NCBI RefSeq assembly: GCF_000411135.1
Contig: NZ_KE150263.1
Location: forward strand, 558,594 to 622,593
Source: Actinotignum schaalii FB123-CNA-2
GTDB taxonomy: Bacteria; Actinomycetota; Actinomycetes; Actinomycetales; Actinomycetaceae
DNA length: 64,000 bases
Direction of reading: 5' to 3'
In this document: positions 37,295 through 45,602 of the stretch, piece by piece
Numbering within the stretch: position 1 is the stretch's first letter
How the letters are laid out: each line of letters starts with the position of its first letter
Notes under the pieces: model-generated
What the model saw: only the letters and a program-made list of their open reading frames with translations
Databases searched by the model: none
What the model was told of the DNA's origin: nothing
Position numbers and translations under genes: made by a program

Positions 37295-38295
37295 CAGTTC
37301 TTGTCATTGGCGATGCCATCGCCAACCAGCGCGAACAGGAAACCCCTTTTCGTGCCGGCACCATGTTTAAGGTGGCGGTCAATCTGGCCCACCTGGCGCG
37401 CGAAGTGCGGATGGTCACCGATGTCTCCGAAGCCTCCGATCCGCAAGTCGTGCGTGATTACGCCGCCGAGCACGGCGTGGAACTCCTCTTGCGCCCCACC
37501 TCGGCTCCCTCCAGCGCCGCTCTCGCCTCCGGATTGCCCACCCCGCCCCCGGCTGCTTTCACCGAAGCTCATTACGGGGAGGGGCACGGGGATCCGGAAG
37601 AAAGCTGGGATATTTTGCCAGCTCCGGAACGCGGCGCCCGCAAACTAGATTTTGATCTTTTCAGCCCCTCGGCCACTATTTTCGGTGGGGACGCCTGCCA
37701 CGCCATGCCCGTAGCTCACACCGTCCGCGAGTGGCTGCGAGTGTGCCGGTCCACCTCCACCATCATCTACTCCCCGGCACTGCGCCACCCCCGGGCCCGC
37801 AACCTGGATCGGGTCCGTATCCAAGCCGAAAGTTTCTTGCAGCTTAGTGACGTCGTCGTCGCAACCTCAAAAGACATCCGGCTCCTCTACGGTATCAGCG
37901 GCCCCGAAAATGAGTTCGCCGCGGTAGCCGAACACTGGTTTAGCTTCGGGCCACGGCTCGTGGCCATTCTTCTTGAGGACGGTGCCGCACTCATGATCAC
38001 CGCCTCGGGTGACCGCCTCCACGTAGCTTCGCTGCCGCGCCCCTGTGTGGACGTGGCAGGAGCTCGCAGCGCTTTTATAGCCACCACGATCGATACGCTG
38101 GACCGGGTGAGTCTGCTCGGTCGGGAAGCTAGCCCCGGGCTCGCCACCATGTCCATGTCCCACCTGTATACCGTGGGTGCTTTCGCCACCACCGCACGCA
38201 GCCTTATGACCGCGCATGCCGGCTGGGAACCGCTCACCCGCAATGAACTCAGCGAGGGCTTCTTCGAATACCAGAGTCGCGAAGGCCTGATTTAG
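37291..38295 (+). CDS. PfkB-like protein with degraded kinase motifs (probable pseudokinase)
   Basis: 334 residues with the ribokinase fold outline: MTVLVIGDAIANQREQET at the start, RAGTMFKVAVNLAHLAREV for the usual GGxxxNxAxxLARLG, and late DVAGARSAF in place of DTTGAGDxF. In active PfkB enzymes the Asp of GAGD is the catalytic base; here it is Ser. Kinase activity therefore seems lost. It is translationally coupled to exonuclease VII, an odd partner, and ends in a 4-nt convergent overlap with uppS. Confidence 0.75.
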   Translation: MTVLVIGDAIANQREQETPFRAGTMFKVAVNLAHLAREVRMVTDVSEASDPQVVRDYAAEHGVELLLRPTSAPSSAALASGLPTPPPAAFTEAHYGEGHGDPEESWDILPAPERGARKLDFDLFSPSATIFGGDACHAMPVAHTVREWLRVCRSTSTIIYSPALRHPRARNLDRVRIQAESFLQLSDVVVATSKDIRLLYGISGPENEFAAVAEHWFSFGPRLVAILLEDGAALMITASGDRLHVASLPRPCVDVAGARSAFIATTIDTLDRVSLLGREASPGLATMSMSHLYTVGAFATTARSLMTAHAGWEPLTRNELSEGFFEYQSREGLI

Positions 38296-39053
38296 CGGCC
38301 GCGGCGCCGGTCACGTTGCGTATAGTCACGCAGGGCACGCAAGAAATCCACGCGCCGGAAATCCGGCCAGTAGGTTTCGCAGAAATAGAGTTCGGTGTGC
38401 ACGGACTGCCAGAGCATAAAACCGCTCATGCGCTGCTCCCCGCTCGTGCGAATCACCAAGTCCGGATCAGGTTGGCCACGGGTGTAAAGATGGTCAGTAA
38501 TATCCGCGAGCGAAAAATCTTCGGCAACCTCCGCGAGGCTACGCCCGGCTGCTGCTTCATCGCGCAGGTAGGAGCGCACCGCGTCGGTAATTTCTTGACG
38601 CCCGCCGTAGCCCACCGCAATATTCACATGTAAACCGCTACAGGCTTCGGTGCTCGCGGCCGCGGCGCGCAGACGCTGGGCATATTCCGCACCAAGAAGA
38701 TCGAGATTCCCCACCGCCACCAGGCGGAAACGGCCAGAACGCGCCAGATTTTCAACAGTTTCACAAATAATGGTCAGTAGCGGACCCACTTCTTCCGCTG
38801 CCCGGGAAAGATTATCCGTGGAGAGCAACCACAAGGTCACCACCTCAATGCCGGCGTCTTCGCACCACCCGAGGACCTCAGCGATACGCTCAGCCCCGGC
38901 CCGGTGCCCGAAGGTGGCAGATTCTCCCAGCTCCCGCGCCCAGCGGCGATTCCCGTCCAGCATAATTGCCACATGCTTGGGCATACGCTTCCCGGAAAGC
39001 TCACGCACCAAGCGGCGCTCATAGGCTGCGTAGAGCCATGCTGACATTCCCAC
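38292..39053 (-). CDS. uppS: Isoprenyl (cis-prenyl) diphosphate synthase
   Basis: 253 residues from a GTG at 39053, chosen because GGAGG lies 8 nt upstream; an ATG 6 nt further in is the alternative. Catalytic motif MPKHVAIMLDGNRRWARELG contains the Mg-binding Asp, and IRTSGEQRMSGFMLWQSVHT plus ELYFCETYWPDF are also conserved. It makes the long-chain polyprenyl diphosphate lipid carrier for the cell wall, or a shorter cis product as in actinobacterial Z-farnesyl synthases. Confidence 0.93.
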   Translation of the reverse strand: MGMSAWLYAAYERRLVRELSGKRMPKHVAIMLDGNRRWARELGESATFGHRAGAERIAEVLGWCEDAGIEVVTLWLLSTDNLSRAAEEVGPLLTIICETVENLARSGRFRLVAVGNLDLLGAEYAQRLRAAAASTEACSGLHVNIAVGYGGRQEITDAVRSYLRDEAAAGRSLAEVAEDFSLADITDHLYTRGQPDPDLVIRTSGEQRMSGFMLWQSVHTELYFCETYWPDFRRVDFLRALRDYTQRDRRRGR

Positions 39054-39382
39054 GCTGTCTCCCTCCCTCGTTCTAGCCACTGTGGCCCGAGCCGTGCCCG
39101 GAAGCCGCGATTGAGCTGCGCCCGGCAATGCTTGCAATCGAGCCGCGCCCGTCAGAGCCGCAGCTGAGCCGCACAACTAGATGCCTAACCGTTTAACTGT
39201 AGCCCGCCCATCCTGAGGGAACAGGAAAAGATACCCGGAAAATACTCAGGCAAGCAGCGTACACTTGCGCCAGCGGCTCACAGCGATGGGCAAACCGGAA
39301 CCACACGTCCCGCTGCGCCCATCGCCGCGTTTACTGATCTTCGGATATCCCGGAGGTATTCACCGACCATGTGGGGAGCACC

Positions 39383-40165
39383 ATGACCCGTCCTTGTCAC
39401 GCCACTAGCGAACGCCACCCGGATCATCTCTCTCAGCCACCGCATCGTGAAAAGAAAGACCGAGCCTCCCATACCGCACCAGGGCGGGCCCGGTCAGCAC
39501 GGAATCTCCGATCCTTGCCCGCGGGCGCACTCCCGAAACCAGCCCTGCGCGGTTGGCAGCACGCCATTATTGCCCCGCTTGCCCTGGCAAATATGATCGT
39601 TCAAATAGTTTTTGCGCCCACTGCCGCACTCACCATCGGTGTCATAGTGTTCGGGTTGAGCGCCGTCGTGTTATTCGGGCACTCCGCGGTCTATCACCTG
39701 GGCTCGTGGGGACCGAAAGTACACGCTATTTTGCGGCGCCTGGATCACTCAAATATTTTCCTGCTTATCGCCGGAACCTACACCCCGCTCTCCCTTGCCC
39801 TACTGCCGGGCGGCACCGCAGCGCTGGTGCTGGCCATTGTGTGGGGCGGGGCGCTCGGCGGGATAGCGCTCTCCAATTTCTGGCCGGCCGCCCCGCGCTG
39901 GCTGTACGTTCCCCTCTATATTGCGCTCGGATGGGTGGCCATCTGGTTCCTCCCCGATATGTGGGAGGCCGGCGGCCCAGCCATCGTCTGGCTCATTATT
40001 GCCGGCGGGATCTGCTACACGGTAGGCGCACTCGCCTACGCATTCCGCTGGCCCAATCCCTGGCCGCGCACCTGGGGATTCCACGAATTCTTCCACTCCG
40101 GTACAGTGGCGGGCTACGCCTGCCACGCGGTGGCGGTGTGGCTTACCCTCTTCGCTGTCGCCTAG
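39383..40165 (+). CDS. trhA: TrhA/hemolysin III family membrane protein
   Basis: 260 residues from the ATG at 39383 (GGGGAG upstream). A Lys/Arg-rich tail leads to seven membrane helices. FGHSAVYHLGSWGPKVHAIL followed by RRLDHSNIF provides the PAQR-type His/Asp motif and WGFHEFFHSGTVAGYACHAV the C-terminal His motif. The family is linked to membrane fluidity control; the hemolysin name is historical. Confidence 0.9.
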   Translation: MTRPCHATSERHPDHLSQPPHREKKDRASHTAPGRARSARNLRSLPAGALPKPALRGWQHAIIAPLALANMIVQIVFAPTAALTIGVIVFGLSAVVLFGHSAVYHLGSWGPKVHAILRRLDHSNIFLLIAGTYTPLSLALLPGGTAALVLAIVWGGALGGIALSNFWPAAPRWLYVPLYIALGWVAIWFLPDMWEAGGPAIVWLIIAGGICYTVGALAYAFRWPNPWPRTWGFHEFFHSGTVAGYACHAVAVWLTLFAVA

Positions 40166-40199
40166 TGAGCCCAGCCGGCGCGGCGCACCCGGCACCCTG

Positions 40200-40262
40200 C
40201 GCACCACCGGCCAGCACGCTCACTGCGAGCAAGCCAGCTGCCAGCAAGCTCGCTGCCAGCTC
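40200..40262. repeat. Degenerate AGCAAGC(C/T)(A/C)GCTGCC repeat before ppk2
   Basis: Units such as agcaagccagctgcc and agcaagctcgctgcc repeat head to tail between trhA and ppk2. Next to it at 40281-40297 is a copy of the dispersed GCGTCGTCGTACC word. Confidence 0.55.
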
Positions 40263-40356
40263 ACCGCGGCCCGCAGGGCCGCGCGTCGTCGTACCCCTCC
40301 TCTAGAATGGTGCCCAGCATCACACAGAATTTCTCAGGCACAGGAGTGAAGAGAAG

Positions 40357-41391
40357 ATGAGCAAAAAGAAGAACGCGGAGGCGCGAGAGCAGGACGTCAG
40401 CTGGAGCACGGCGCCCGGAATTGCGCTGCGGGTCCGGGATGGTTTTCAGATTGCCTCCGTTGATACCGGATCCACGCCGGGCTGGCACGGCGCGAAAAAG
40501 GCCGGGAAAGCTGCCATGAAGGAGCGTGGCAGGCTCCTTGCGGAGCTGCAAGAACGGCTCTACGCTGAGGCGCGCCAGGGCGGCGAACGGCGGGTGTTGC
40601 TCGTCGTGCAGGGGATGGATACGGCGGGGAAGGGCGGTATTTGCCGGCACGTGCTCGGGATGGTTGACCCGCAGGGCGTGCATCTGCGTTCTTTCGGGGT
40701 ACCCACCGCGGAGGAACTCTCCCACGATTTCCTGTGGCGGATTCGGCGCGCGTTACCGCCGGCCGGGATGATCGGCGTTTTTGACCGCTCGCATTACGAG
40801 GACGTGCTGGTCGGGAAGGTTGATGAGCTGGCCACTCCCGCGGAGATCGAGGAGCGGTACAAAAAGATTAATGAGTTCGAGCGGGAACTCGTGGATGCGG
40901 GATATACGCTCGTCAAGGTGGCTCTGCTTATCGGTTATGAGGAACAGGGGTTCCGGCTGCTGCGCCGGTTGGCGCGCCGCGATAAACACTGGAAGTATTC
41001 GCCTTCTGATGTGGCGGCGCGCGCCCAGTGGCCCGCCTATATGGATGCCTACCAGGCGATGTTTGAGCGCACCTCCACGGAGTATGCCCCGTGGTATGCG
41101 GTGCCGGCAGATCGTCAGTGGTTCGCGCGGCTCGCGGTGACCGAGCTCCTCGCCCAGGCGCTGGCCCACCTGGCCCCGCGCTGGCCGGAAGTACGCTGGG
41201 ATCCGCGCACCCAGGCCGCGCAGGTGCTCGCCACCATGCCTCGCCACACCGCGCAGCTCTCCGTGGAAGAACTACGCGCGCAGGCCGAGGAGGTCGCCGC
41301 AGAATCGGAGGATTACCGCAACGGCGTGGAAAAGCTCATCACTCAAGATGCCCGCAAGGACGCCGGGGAACGGGTAGGAAACGCGCAGTAG
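40357..41391 (+). CDS. ppk2: Polyphosphate kinase 2 family protein
   Basis: 344 residues. The PPK2 catalytic core shows Walker A VVQGMDTAGKGGICRHVLGM, a lid-region VPTAEELSHDFLWRIRRALP and Walker B IGVFDRSHYEDVLVGKV; DKHWKYSPSDVAARAQW follows. The enzyme uses polyphosphate to phosphorylate nucleotides or the reverse. A Lys-rich start (MSKKKNAEAREQ) and a long C-terminal helix are normal for the family. Ppx, encoded at 46982-48022, breaks down the same polymer. Confidence 0.94.
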   Translation: MSKKKNAEAREQDVSWSTAPGIALRVRDGFQIASVDTGSTPGWHGAKKAGKAAMKERGRLLAELQERLYAEARQGGERRVLLVVQGMDTAGKGGICRHVLGMVDPQGVHLRSFGVPTAEELSHDFLWRIRRALPPAGMIGVFDRSHYEDVLVGKVDELATPAEIEERYKKINEFERELVDAGYTLVKVALLIGYEEQGFRLLRRLARRDKHWKYSPSDVAARAQWPAYMDAYQAMFERTSTEYAPWYAVPADRQWFARLAVTELLAQALAHLAPRWPEVRWDPRTQAAQVLATMPRHTAQLSVEELRAQAEEVAAESEDYRNGVEKLITQDARKDAGERVGNAQ

Positions 41392-41441
41392 CTAGCGGGA
41401 ACGGGCAGTCACTAGCGGTAGCGCGCAGTAACTAGCGGTAA
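41382..41441. repeat. Three copies of a 20-bp repeat at the convergent ppk2/mca stops
   Basis: Units at 41382-41401, 41402-41421 and 41422-41441 share the pattern CGCGCAGTAACTAGCGGTAA. The ppk2 stop (41389-41391) lies in the first unit and the mca stop (41432-41434) in the third. Confidence 0.7.
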
Positions 41442-42334
41442 CGCGCCGCCGCCTGCTCTTCGCTCTCCAGCCCGGGCACCCGCGCGAAGAGGTCCGTTTC
41501 ACCCTCGGCGGGCGCCGGGCCCACGGTGGAGGCTGCTAGGTAGAAGTCCTCGTGCGGCCACACCTGCGCCTCCAGTTCCCGCGGCGCAGCGAAGAAAAGC
41601 CCGTTCGGGTCGATTTGGGAGGCGTGCGCACGCATGGCCGCGTCACGCAGTGGGAAATATGCGACGACGTCGACCCGCGTGGTTGCGGCATGCCGCGGGC
41701 GCGGGAATTGCGCGGCCTCTGTGAGCCATTCCGTGAATGGGCTGGCCTGGCCGGCGGCGAGAATCGCTTCGTGCAAAGTGCGCAGCCGGGTGAAGGAAAG
41801 ATTGGCGTCGTAATACAATTTGGAGACCTGCCAGGGCTTACCCAGTTCCGGCCAGCACGGCTCGCCCGCCAGCCGCACTGCCGCGAGGGTCGCGGTATGG
41901 GTGCGCAGGTGATCGGGATGCGGGTAGCCGCCGTTTTCGTCATAGGTGGTCACCACCTGGGGCCGAAATTCGCGGATCTGGGCCACGAGCGCGCGGTGGA
42001 CATCCGCATCCGTGGCTCGGGCAAAACTATCGGCGGGCAGCTCCACATCCGGGTAGCCCTCGGGGAGTCCGGAATCCACAAAGCCGAGGAAAACGTGCTC
42101 AATGCCGAGGATTCGAGCGGCTGCTGCCATTTCTTCCCGGCGTAGCTGCGCCATAGTGCGCCCGGCCAGAGCGGCGTCGTCGAATAAAGGATTGAGGATA
42201 TCCCCGCGTTCGCCACCCGTGCAGGTGACTACCCGCACCCGGCCGAGGCGGGCGTATGATGCCAGGGTTGCTGCGCCTTTCGATGATTCGTCATCCGGGT
42301 GGGCGTGGACGCAGAGGAGGCGGCGTTCGTCCAT
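41432..42334 (-). CDS. mca: Mycothiol S-conjugate amidase
   Basis: 300 residues from the ATG at 42334 (AAGGAG upstream). LCVHAHPDDESSKGAATLAS is the zinc-binding AHPDDE motif of the PIG-L family, with VTCTGGERGDILNP, GFVDSGLPEG and TYDENGGYPHPDHLRTH, all typical of Mca rather than of the deacetylase MshB. Mca cleaves mycothiol conjugates of toxins, so this organism should make mycothiol. Confidence 0.93.
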   Translation of the reverse strand: MDERRLLCVHAHPDDESSKGAATLASYARLGRVRVVTCTGGERGDILNPLFDDAALAGRTMAQLRREEMAAAARILGIEHVFLGFVDSGLPEGYPDVELPADSFARATDADVHRALVAQIREFRPQVVTTYDENGGYPHPDHLRTHTATLAAVRLAGEPCWPELGKPWQVSKLYYDANLSFTRLRTLHEAILAAGQASPFTEWLTEAAQFPRPRHAATTRVDVVAYFPLRDAAMRAHASQIDPNGLFFAAPRELEAQVWPHEDFYLAASTVGPAPAEGETDLFARVPGLESEEQAAARYR

Positions 42335-42516
42335 TATCCTTCTCCTTCCGCAGCTGGCGCGTGGGCTCATCGCGCGGGTTTTCTGCTAGTGATACGGGAC
42401 TGCGGGCGCGCACTCACGGGCGCGGCTGCCAGCAGGCCGATTCACCGCGCTACTCTACCAAGACGACTCGGGCGCTGCCCCGCGGTGGTAAGCACGTGGA
42501 ATACGGGCCGGGAATG

Positions 42517-42573
42517 TTGCAACCGCCGGAAGGCTGGTATGCTTAGCCGGAGAAACATGCCTGTCAGGGCATG
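42517..42573 (+). promoter_or_regulatory. Possible greA promoter followed by an early hairpin with T-run
   Basis: TGTTGC (42515-42520) 17 nt from TGG-TATGCT (TATGCT 42538-42543, extended -10) resembles a promoter. A hairpin CATGCC/GGCATG (42556-42561 with 42568-42573) followed by AATTTTTTT starts only a few nt downstream. It could be a 5' terminator/attenuator on the greA leader or simply a terminator; both readings are unproven. Confidence 0.35.
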
Positions 42574-42746
42574 AATTTTTTTATCCGAGTGGGGCGTCCC
42601 ACCCGCGCCCAGCGCTCGGGCCCCCGCAACCGCATCGCCGCACGAGGGCGTGCCGAGCTGCGCCGCGCGAGCGCGGACTCATAACCGAATGACCAACCGG
42701 GTAGGTGCGTGCCGCACCCGCCCGCCGTGACGAGAAAGAGGAAGAG

Positions 42747-43232
42747 ATGTCTGAAAACACCAAGGGGGCTTGGCTCTCCCCCGAAACGTACGAGCACCTC
42801 AAGGCCGAACTCAATGACATGATTACCGTCCAGCGCGCGGAAATCGCCAAGAAGATCGAAGCGGCGCGCTCCGAAGGTGACCTGCGGGAGAACGGCGGCT
42901 ATCAGGCGGCTCGCGAAGAGCAGTCGAAGCTGGAGGGGCGGATCGTGGAGCTGACCGCGTTGCTGGAAAACGCTCACGTATCCGAACCGCCCTCGGGCGA
43001 TGAGGTTGCCTCCGGCACGGTTGTGACGGCCACGATTGGCGGCATGGAAGAAACCTTCCTCCTCGGTTCGCGCGAGGCCGCCGACATCGTGGGAATGGAA
43101 GTGTATCCGGAAAGCGCGCCGCTCGGGCAGGCGATCCTGGGGCTGAAGAAGGGGGAGAAAACCACCTTCAAGAACCGCCTGGGCCGGCCCGTCAAGGTGG
43201 AAATCCTCGATATCAAGCCTTACGAAGGCTAG
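42747..43232 (+). CDS. greA: Transcription elongation factor GreA
   Basis: 161 residues from the ATG at 42747, preceded by AGGAAGAG. The N-terminal coiled coil has GAWLSPETYEHLKAELNDMI, the catalytic-loop Asp/Glu region EGDLRENGGYQAAREEQ, and the C-terminal FKBP-like domain contains GTVVTATIGGMEETFLLGSR. GreA rescues backtracked RNA polymerase. Confidence 0.97.
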   Translation: MSENTKGAWLSPETYEHLKAELNDMITVQRAEIAKKIEAARSEGDLRENGGYQAAREEQSKLEGRIVELTALLENAHVSEPPSGDEVASGTVVTATIGGMEETFLLGSREAADIVGMEVYPESAPLGQAILGLKKGEKTTFKNRLGRPVKVEILDIKPYEG

Positions 43233-43311
43233 AAAGCCAGGGTGCCACGCGAAGGCACAAGCGAAAACGGACAGCAAAGCGAAAGTCTAGGTACGAGGTA
43301 AGGAGCTGATC

Positions 43312-43971
43312 GTGAATCTTTCTGCTACCACCGCACTGCCCGGCCGGGGCGATCCGATTAATCCGAATCCGGCGCCGCACGCGGTCCTGGGGACTCCCCT
43401 CCTGGCTGAACCCGGGCCGGGTGAGGAGCTCATTTACCTTGCCTCCGGGTGTTTTTGGGGTGCGGAAAAGCTGGCCTGGGAGGCTGGTGCGCTGAGCACC
43501 GCGGTCGGCTATATGGGTGGTACCACGCCCAATCCCACCTACGCTGAGGTGTGCACGGGTCGCACCGGGCACGCGGAAACGGTGCGGGTAGTTTTCGATC
43601 CGCGCGAGCTCCCGCTGGAAAAGTTGCTTCAGCTTTTCTTCGAGTCTCACGATCCCACCTCGCTTAACCGGCAGGGAAACGATGTGGGCACCCAGTATCG
43701 CAGCGCTATTTTTACGACGACGGACACCCAGGAGCGCACCGCTCGGGCCATGATTGCTGGTTATGAGGATGTTCTCCGGGCGGCCGGGCGGGGAGTTATT
43801 GTGACGGAAGTGGTGCCGGCGCTGGCCGCCGGGCCTTTCTACCTGGCCGAAGAGGAGCACCAGGGGTACCTCCATAAGGTACCGCACGGCTACCAATGCC
43901 ATTCGCGCACCGGAATCGCCTGCCCGCTGCCGGGTGCTGGCCTGCTGCCGGGTGCTGGCCCGCTCGGCTAG
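43312..43971 (+). CDS. msrA: Peptide methionine sulfoxide reductase MsrA
   Basis: 219 residues from a GTG (AAGGAG 7 nt upstream). Catalytic GCFWGAEKLAWEAGALSTAV holds the Cys in GCFWG; HDPTSLNRQGNDVGTQYRSA and AEEEHQGYLHK complete the family signature. It repairs oxidised methionine. The last residues (GAGLLPGAGPLG) come from a tandem DNA repeat and are not part of the MsrA fold. Confidence 0.95.
   Translation: MNLSATTALPGRGDPINPNPAPHAVLGTPLLAEPGPGEELIYLASGCFWGAEKLAWEAGALSTAVGYMGGTTPNPTYAEVCTGRTGHAETVRVVFDPRELPLEKLLQLFFESHDPTSLNRQGNDVGTQYRSAIFTTTDTQERTARAMIAGYEDVLRAAGRGVIVTEVVPALAAGPFYLAEEEHQGYLHKVPHGYQCHSRTGIACPLPGAGLLPGAGPLG
43924..43959. repeat. 18-bp repeat at the end of msrA
   Basis: Two units CCGCTGCCGGGTGCTGGC and CTGCTGCCGGGTGCTGGC at 43924-43941 and 43942-43959, adding an in-frame LPGAG repeat. 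Confidence 0.65.
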
Positions 43972-44020
43972 TACCTCGCCGGGCCATCCCGGGGAAGAAT
44001 AACGCGGGAATCATGCACAC

Positions 44021-44056
44021 AAAGGCCGGGACGGAAAAACATCCGTCCCGGCCTTT
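44021..44056. terminator. Strong bidirectional terminator between msrA and bax1-like gene
   Basis: AAAGGCCGGGACGGA and TCCGTCCCGGCCTTT pair perfectly over 15 bp with a 6-nt loop (AAAAAC/A). It serves msrA and the convergent membrane gene ending at 44144. The 44085-44155 region nearby repeats a degenerate CTAGTTCCGCGA unit. Confidence 0.9.
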
Positions 44057-44143
44057 GCTGTAGCTATCAGCCTTAGTGCCGCGGTACTGCTAGTTCTGAA
44101 ATTCTGGCTCTAGTTCCGCGATTACGGCTAGTTCGCGATTCCC

Positions 44144-45106
44144 CTAGTTCCGCGAGGAGGCGGCCAGGTAGGCCACAACGCGCAGCACTTCGAGGTAGAT
44201 CCACAGCACCGTCATGACGATGCCGAAGGCTGCTGTCCACGCAAATTCCTTCGGGGCGTGGCGTTCCACCGCGAGCTTGGCGGTTTCCAGATCGGAGATG
44301 AGCACGTAGCCGGCCACCGCGATCATAACCAGCCCGAGGATGATCCCCAGGTGGAAGCCACCCACCGTAATATTGCGCAGCGAATTGGTCACGCCGGTCA
44401 GCATAAGAATGAGATTGACGAAACCGAAGATAATGTAGGCGATCATAATGGTAAGGACCACACGCCGGCCTTTGGCCGTGGTGCGGACCTTTCCGGACAT
44501 GTGGAGGAACACCGCTACACCCACCACAATCGCGGTACCCAGAATCGCCTGGAAAGCCACCCCCGGATAGAGAGTGTCAAAAGCATTGGTGATCGCACCG
44601 AGGGCCACGCCCTGGAAAAGGGAGTAGGCAATGGAGATACCCGGGCCGACCATCGGGCGCCAGGCGCCGAACATACCTACCGCGAAAGCGATGAGGGAGG
44701 CCGGGATCGCGAGCATCATCGCGTAATCCAGCGGCACGAAGAGCATGGTGGCCGCGCCGGCAACAATGGAGACCGCCAGCAGAATCGCGGTTTTCACCAT
44801 GGCGTCGTCATAGGTCATGGTGGCGGTGGCCGGAGCCCCGAAAGCACCGGGCTGGCCGTAGCCGCCCGCGTACTGGCCATAGCCCTGCTGCTGATAAGCC
44901 TGACCGTAGTCCGGATGCGCAAAGTTCTGCTGGTTATACCAATCGGGCTGCTCCGTACCGTAGCCACCCGGCTGTTCATAAACACCCGGACCGGCCTGGT
45001 AACCCTGACGCGGTTCCGTTGCAATATTGCCACCGCGGAACTGCTGGTTCGGTGTGGCAGCACCCTTGCGGAAATACGGGTTGTTACTCATCACGGGATT
45101 CGACAA
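44144..45106 (-). CDS. BAX inhibitor-1/YccA-like membrane protein
   Basis: 320 residues from a TTG at 45106 with AGGAGGG just upstream; the ATG at 45091 is the alternative. The N-terminal 100 residues are Gln/Gly/Tyr-rich (GYQAGPGVYEQPGGYGTEQP), then seven membrane helices in the BAX inhibitor arrangement (AYSLFQGVALGAITNAFDTL, ILGTAIVVGVAVFLHMSGKV). Proteins of this family may form Ca2+ leak channels; in bacteria the role is not settled. Confidence 0.9.
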   Translation of the reverse strand: MSNPVMSNNPYFRKGAATPNQQFRGGNIATEPRQGYQAGPGVYEQPGGYGTEQPDWYNQQNFAHPDYGQAYQQQGYGQYAGGYGQPGAFGAPATATMTYDDAMVKTAILLAVSIVAGAATMLFVPLDYAMMLAIPASLIAFAVGMFGAWRPMVGPGISIAYSLFQGVALGAITNAFDTLYPGVAFQAILGTAIVVGVAVFLHMSGKVRTTAKGRRVVLTIMIAYIIFGFVNLILMLTGVTNSLRNITVGGFHLGIILGLVMIAVAGYVLISDLETAKLAVERHAPKEFAWTAAFGIVMTVLWIYLEVLRVVAYLAASSRN

Positions 45107-45347
45107 AATACCCTCCTGTATTGTGGTGGACCGCCGGATAAGCGGCCCGCCTACTATCAGACGCGACCATCGTCCGGTTAGCATCCAGGTTACGTAGAAA
45201 CTTGGTTATAACTCGTCCAATATCGTCTCCAGGGTTATTCTCAAGCCCGTGCCTGAATTTTTCCTGAAAGACTTCTCGGTTTTCCTCAATCAGCCTAAGA
45301 ACACTGTTTCCGGGAATAAATCCGCAAACTATGCCAGCATCCGGCGG

Positions 45348-45421
45348 TACCCCCGGACGGACTCGAACCGACACTGAACCGATTTTAAGTCGGGTGCCTC
45401 TGCCAATTGGGCTACGGGGGC
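45348..45421 (-). tRNA. Class-I tRNA with UAA anticodon (nominal Leu)
   Basis: The minus strand of 74 nt folds as a cloverleaf: acceptor GCCCCCG with CGGGGGU (one G-U at position 1-72), D-arm GCC...GGC, anticodon loop CUUAAAA (UAA), T-loop UUCGAGU. The discriminator is A and CCA is not encoded. The variable region is only 5 nt, though bacterial tRNA-Leu normally has a long arm. The anticodon stem has one C-U mismatch and the T stem one U-U mismatch. It sits between the BAX inhibitor and nhaA genes, minus strand, without neighbours in the same transcript. Confidence 0.75.
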
Positions 45422-45553
45422 TGAACATGCGAGCACATTGGCGCGTATGAACATCCCTAGAATACTACCTTGTTGCGCCACCCTGTAGAGTAGGAGGGAT
45501 CCTAAGCGCGTCGCTTCACCGGCTTTTACCTGCGTAGAGGGCCGCCGGCCGGT

Positions 45554-45570
45554 AGCTGCGCCGTCGTACC
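45554..45570 (+). repeat. Dispersed AGCTGCGCCGTCGTACC word, exact copy
   Basis: AGCTGCGCCGTCGTACC in the gap between tRNA and nhaA is an exact 17-mer match to 5615-5631 (inside the VanW gene), and near-identical to 20287-20303. Confidence 0.5.
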
Positions 45571-45602
45571 ACCAAAACCTAGGCACATAGAATCGAGAGG
45601 GA

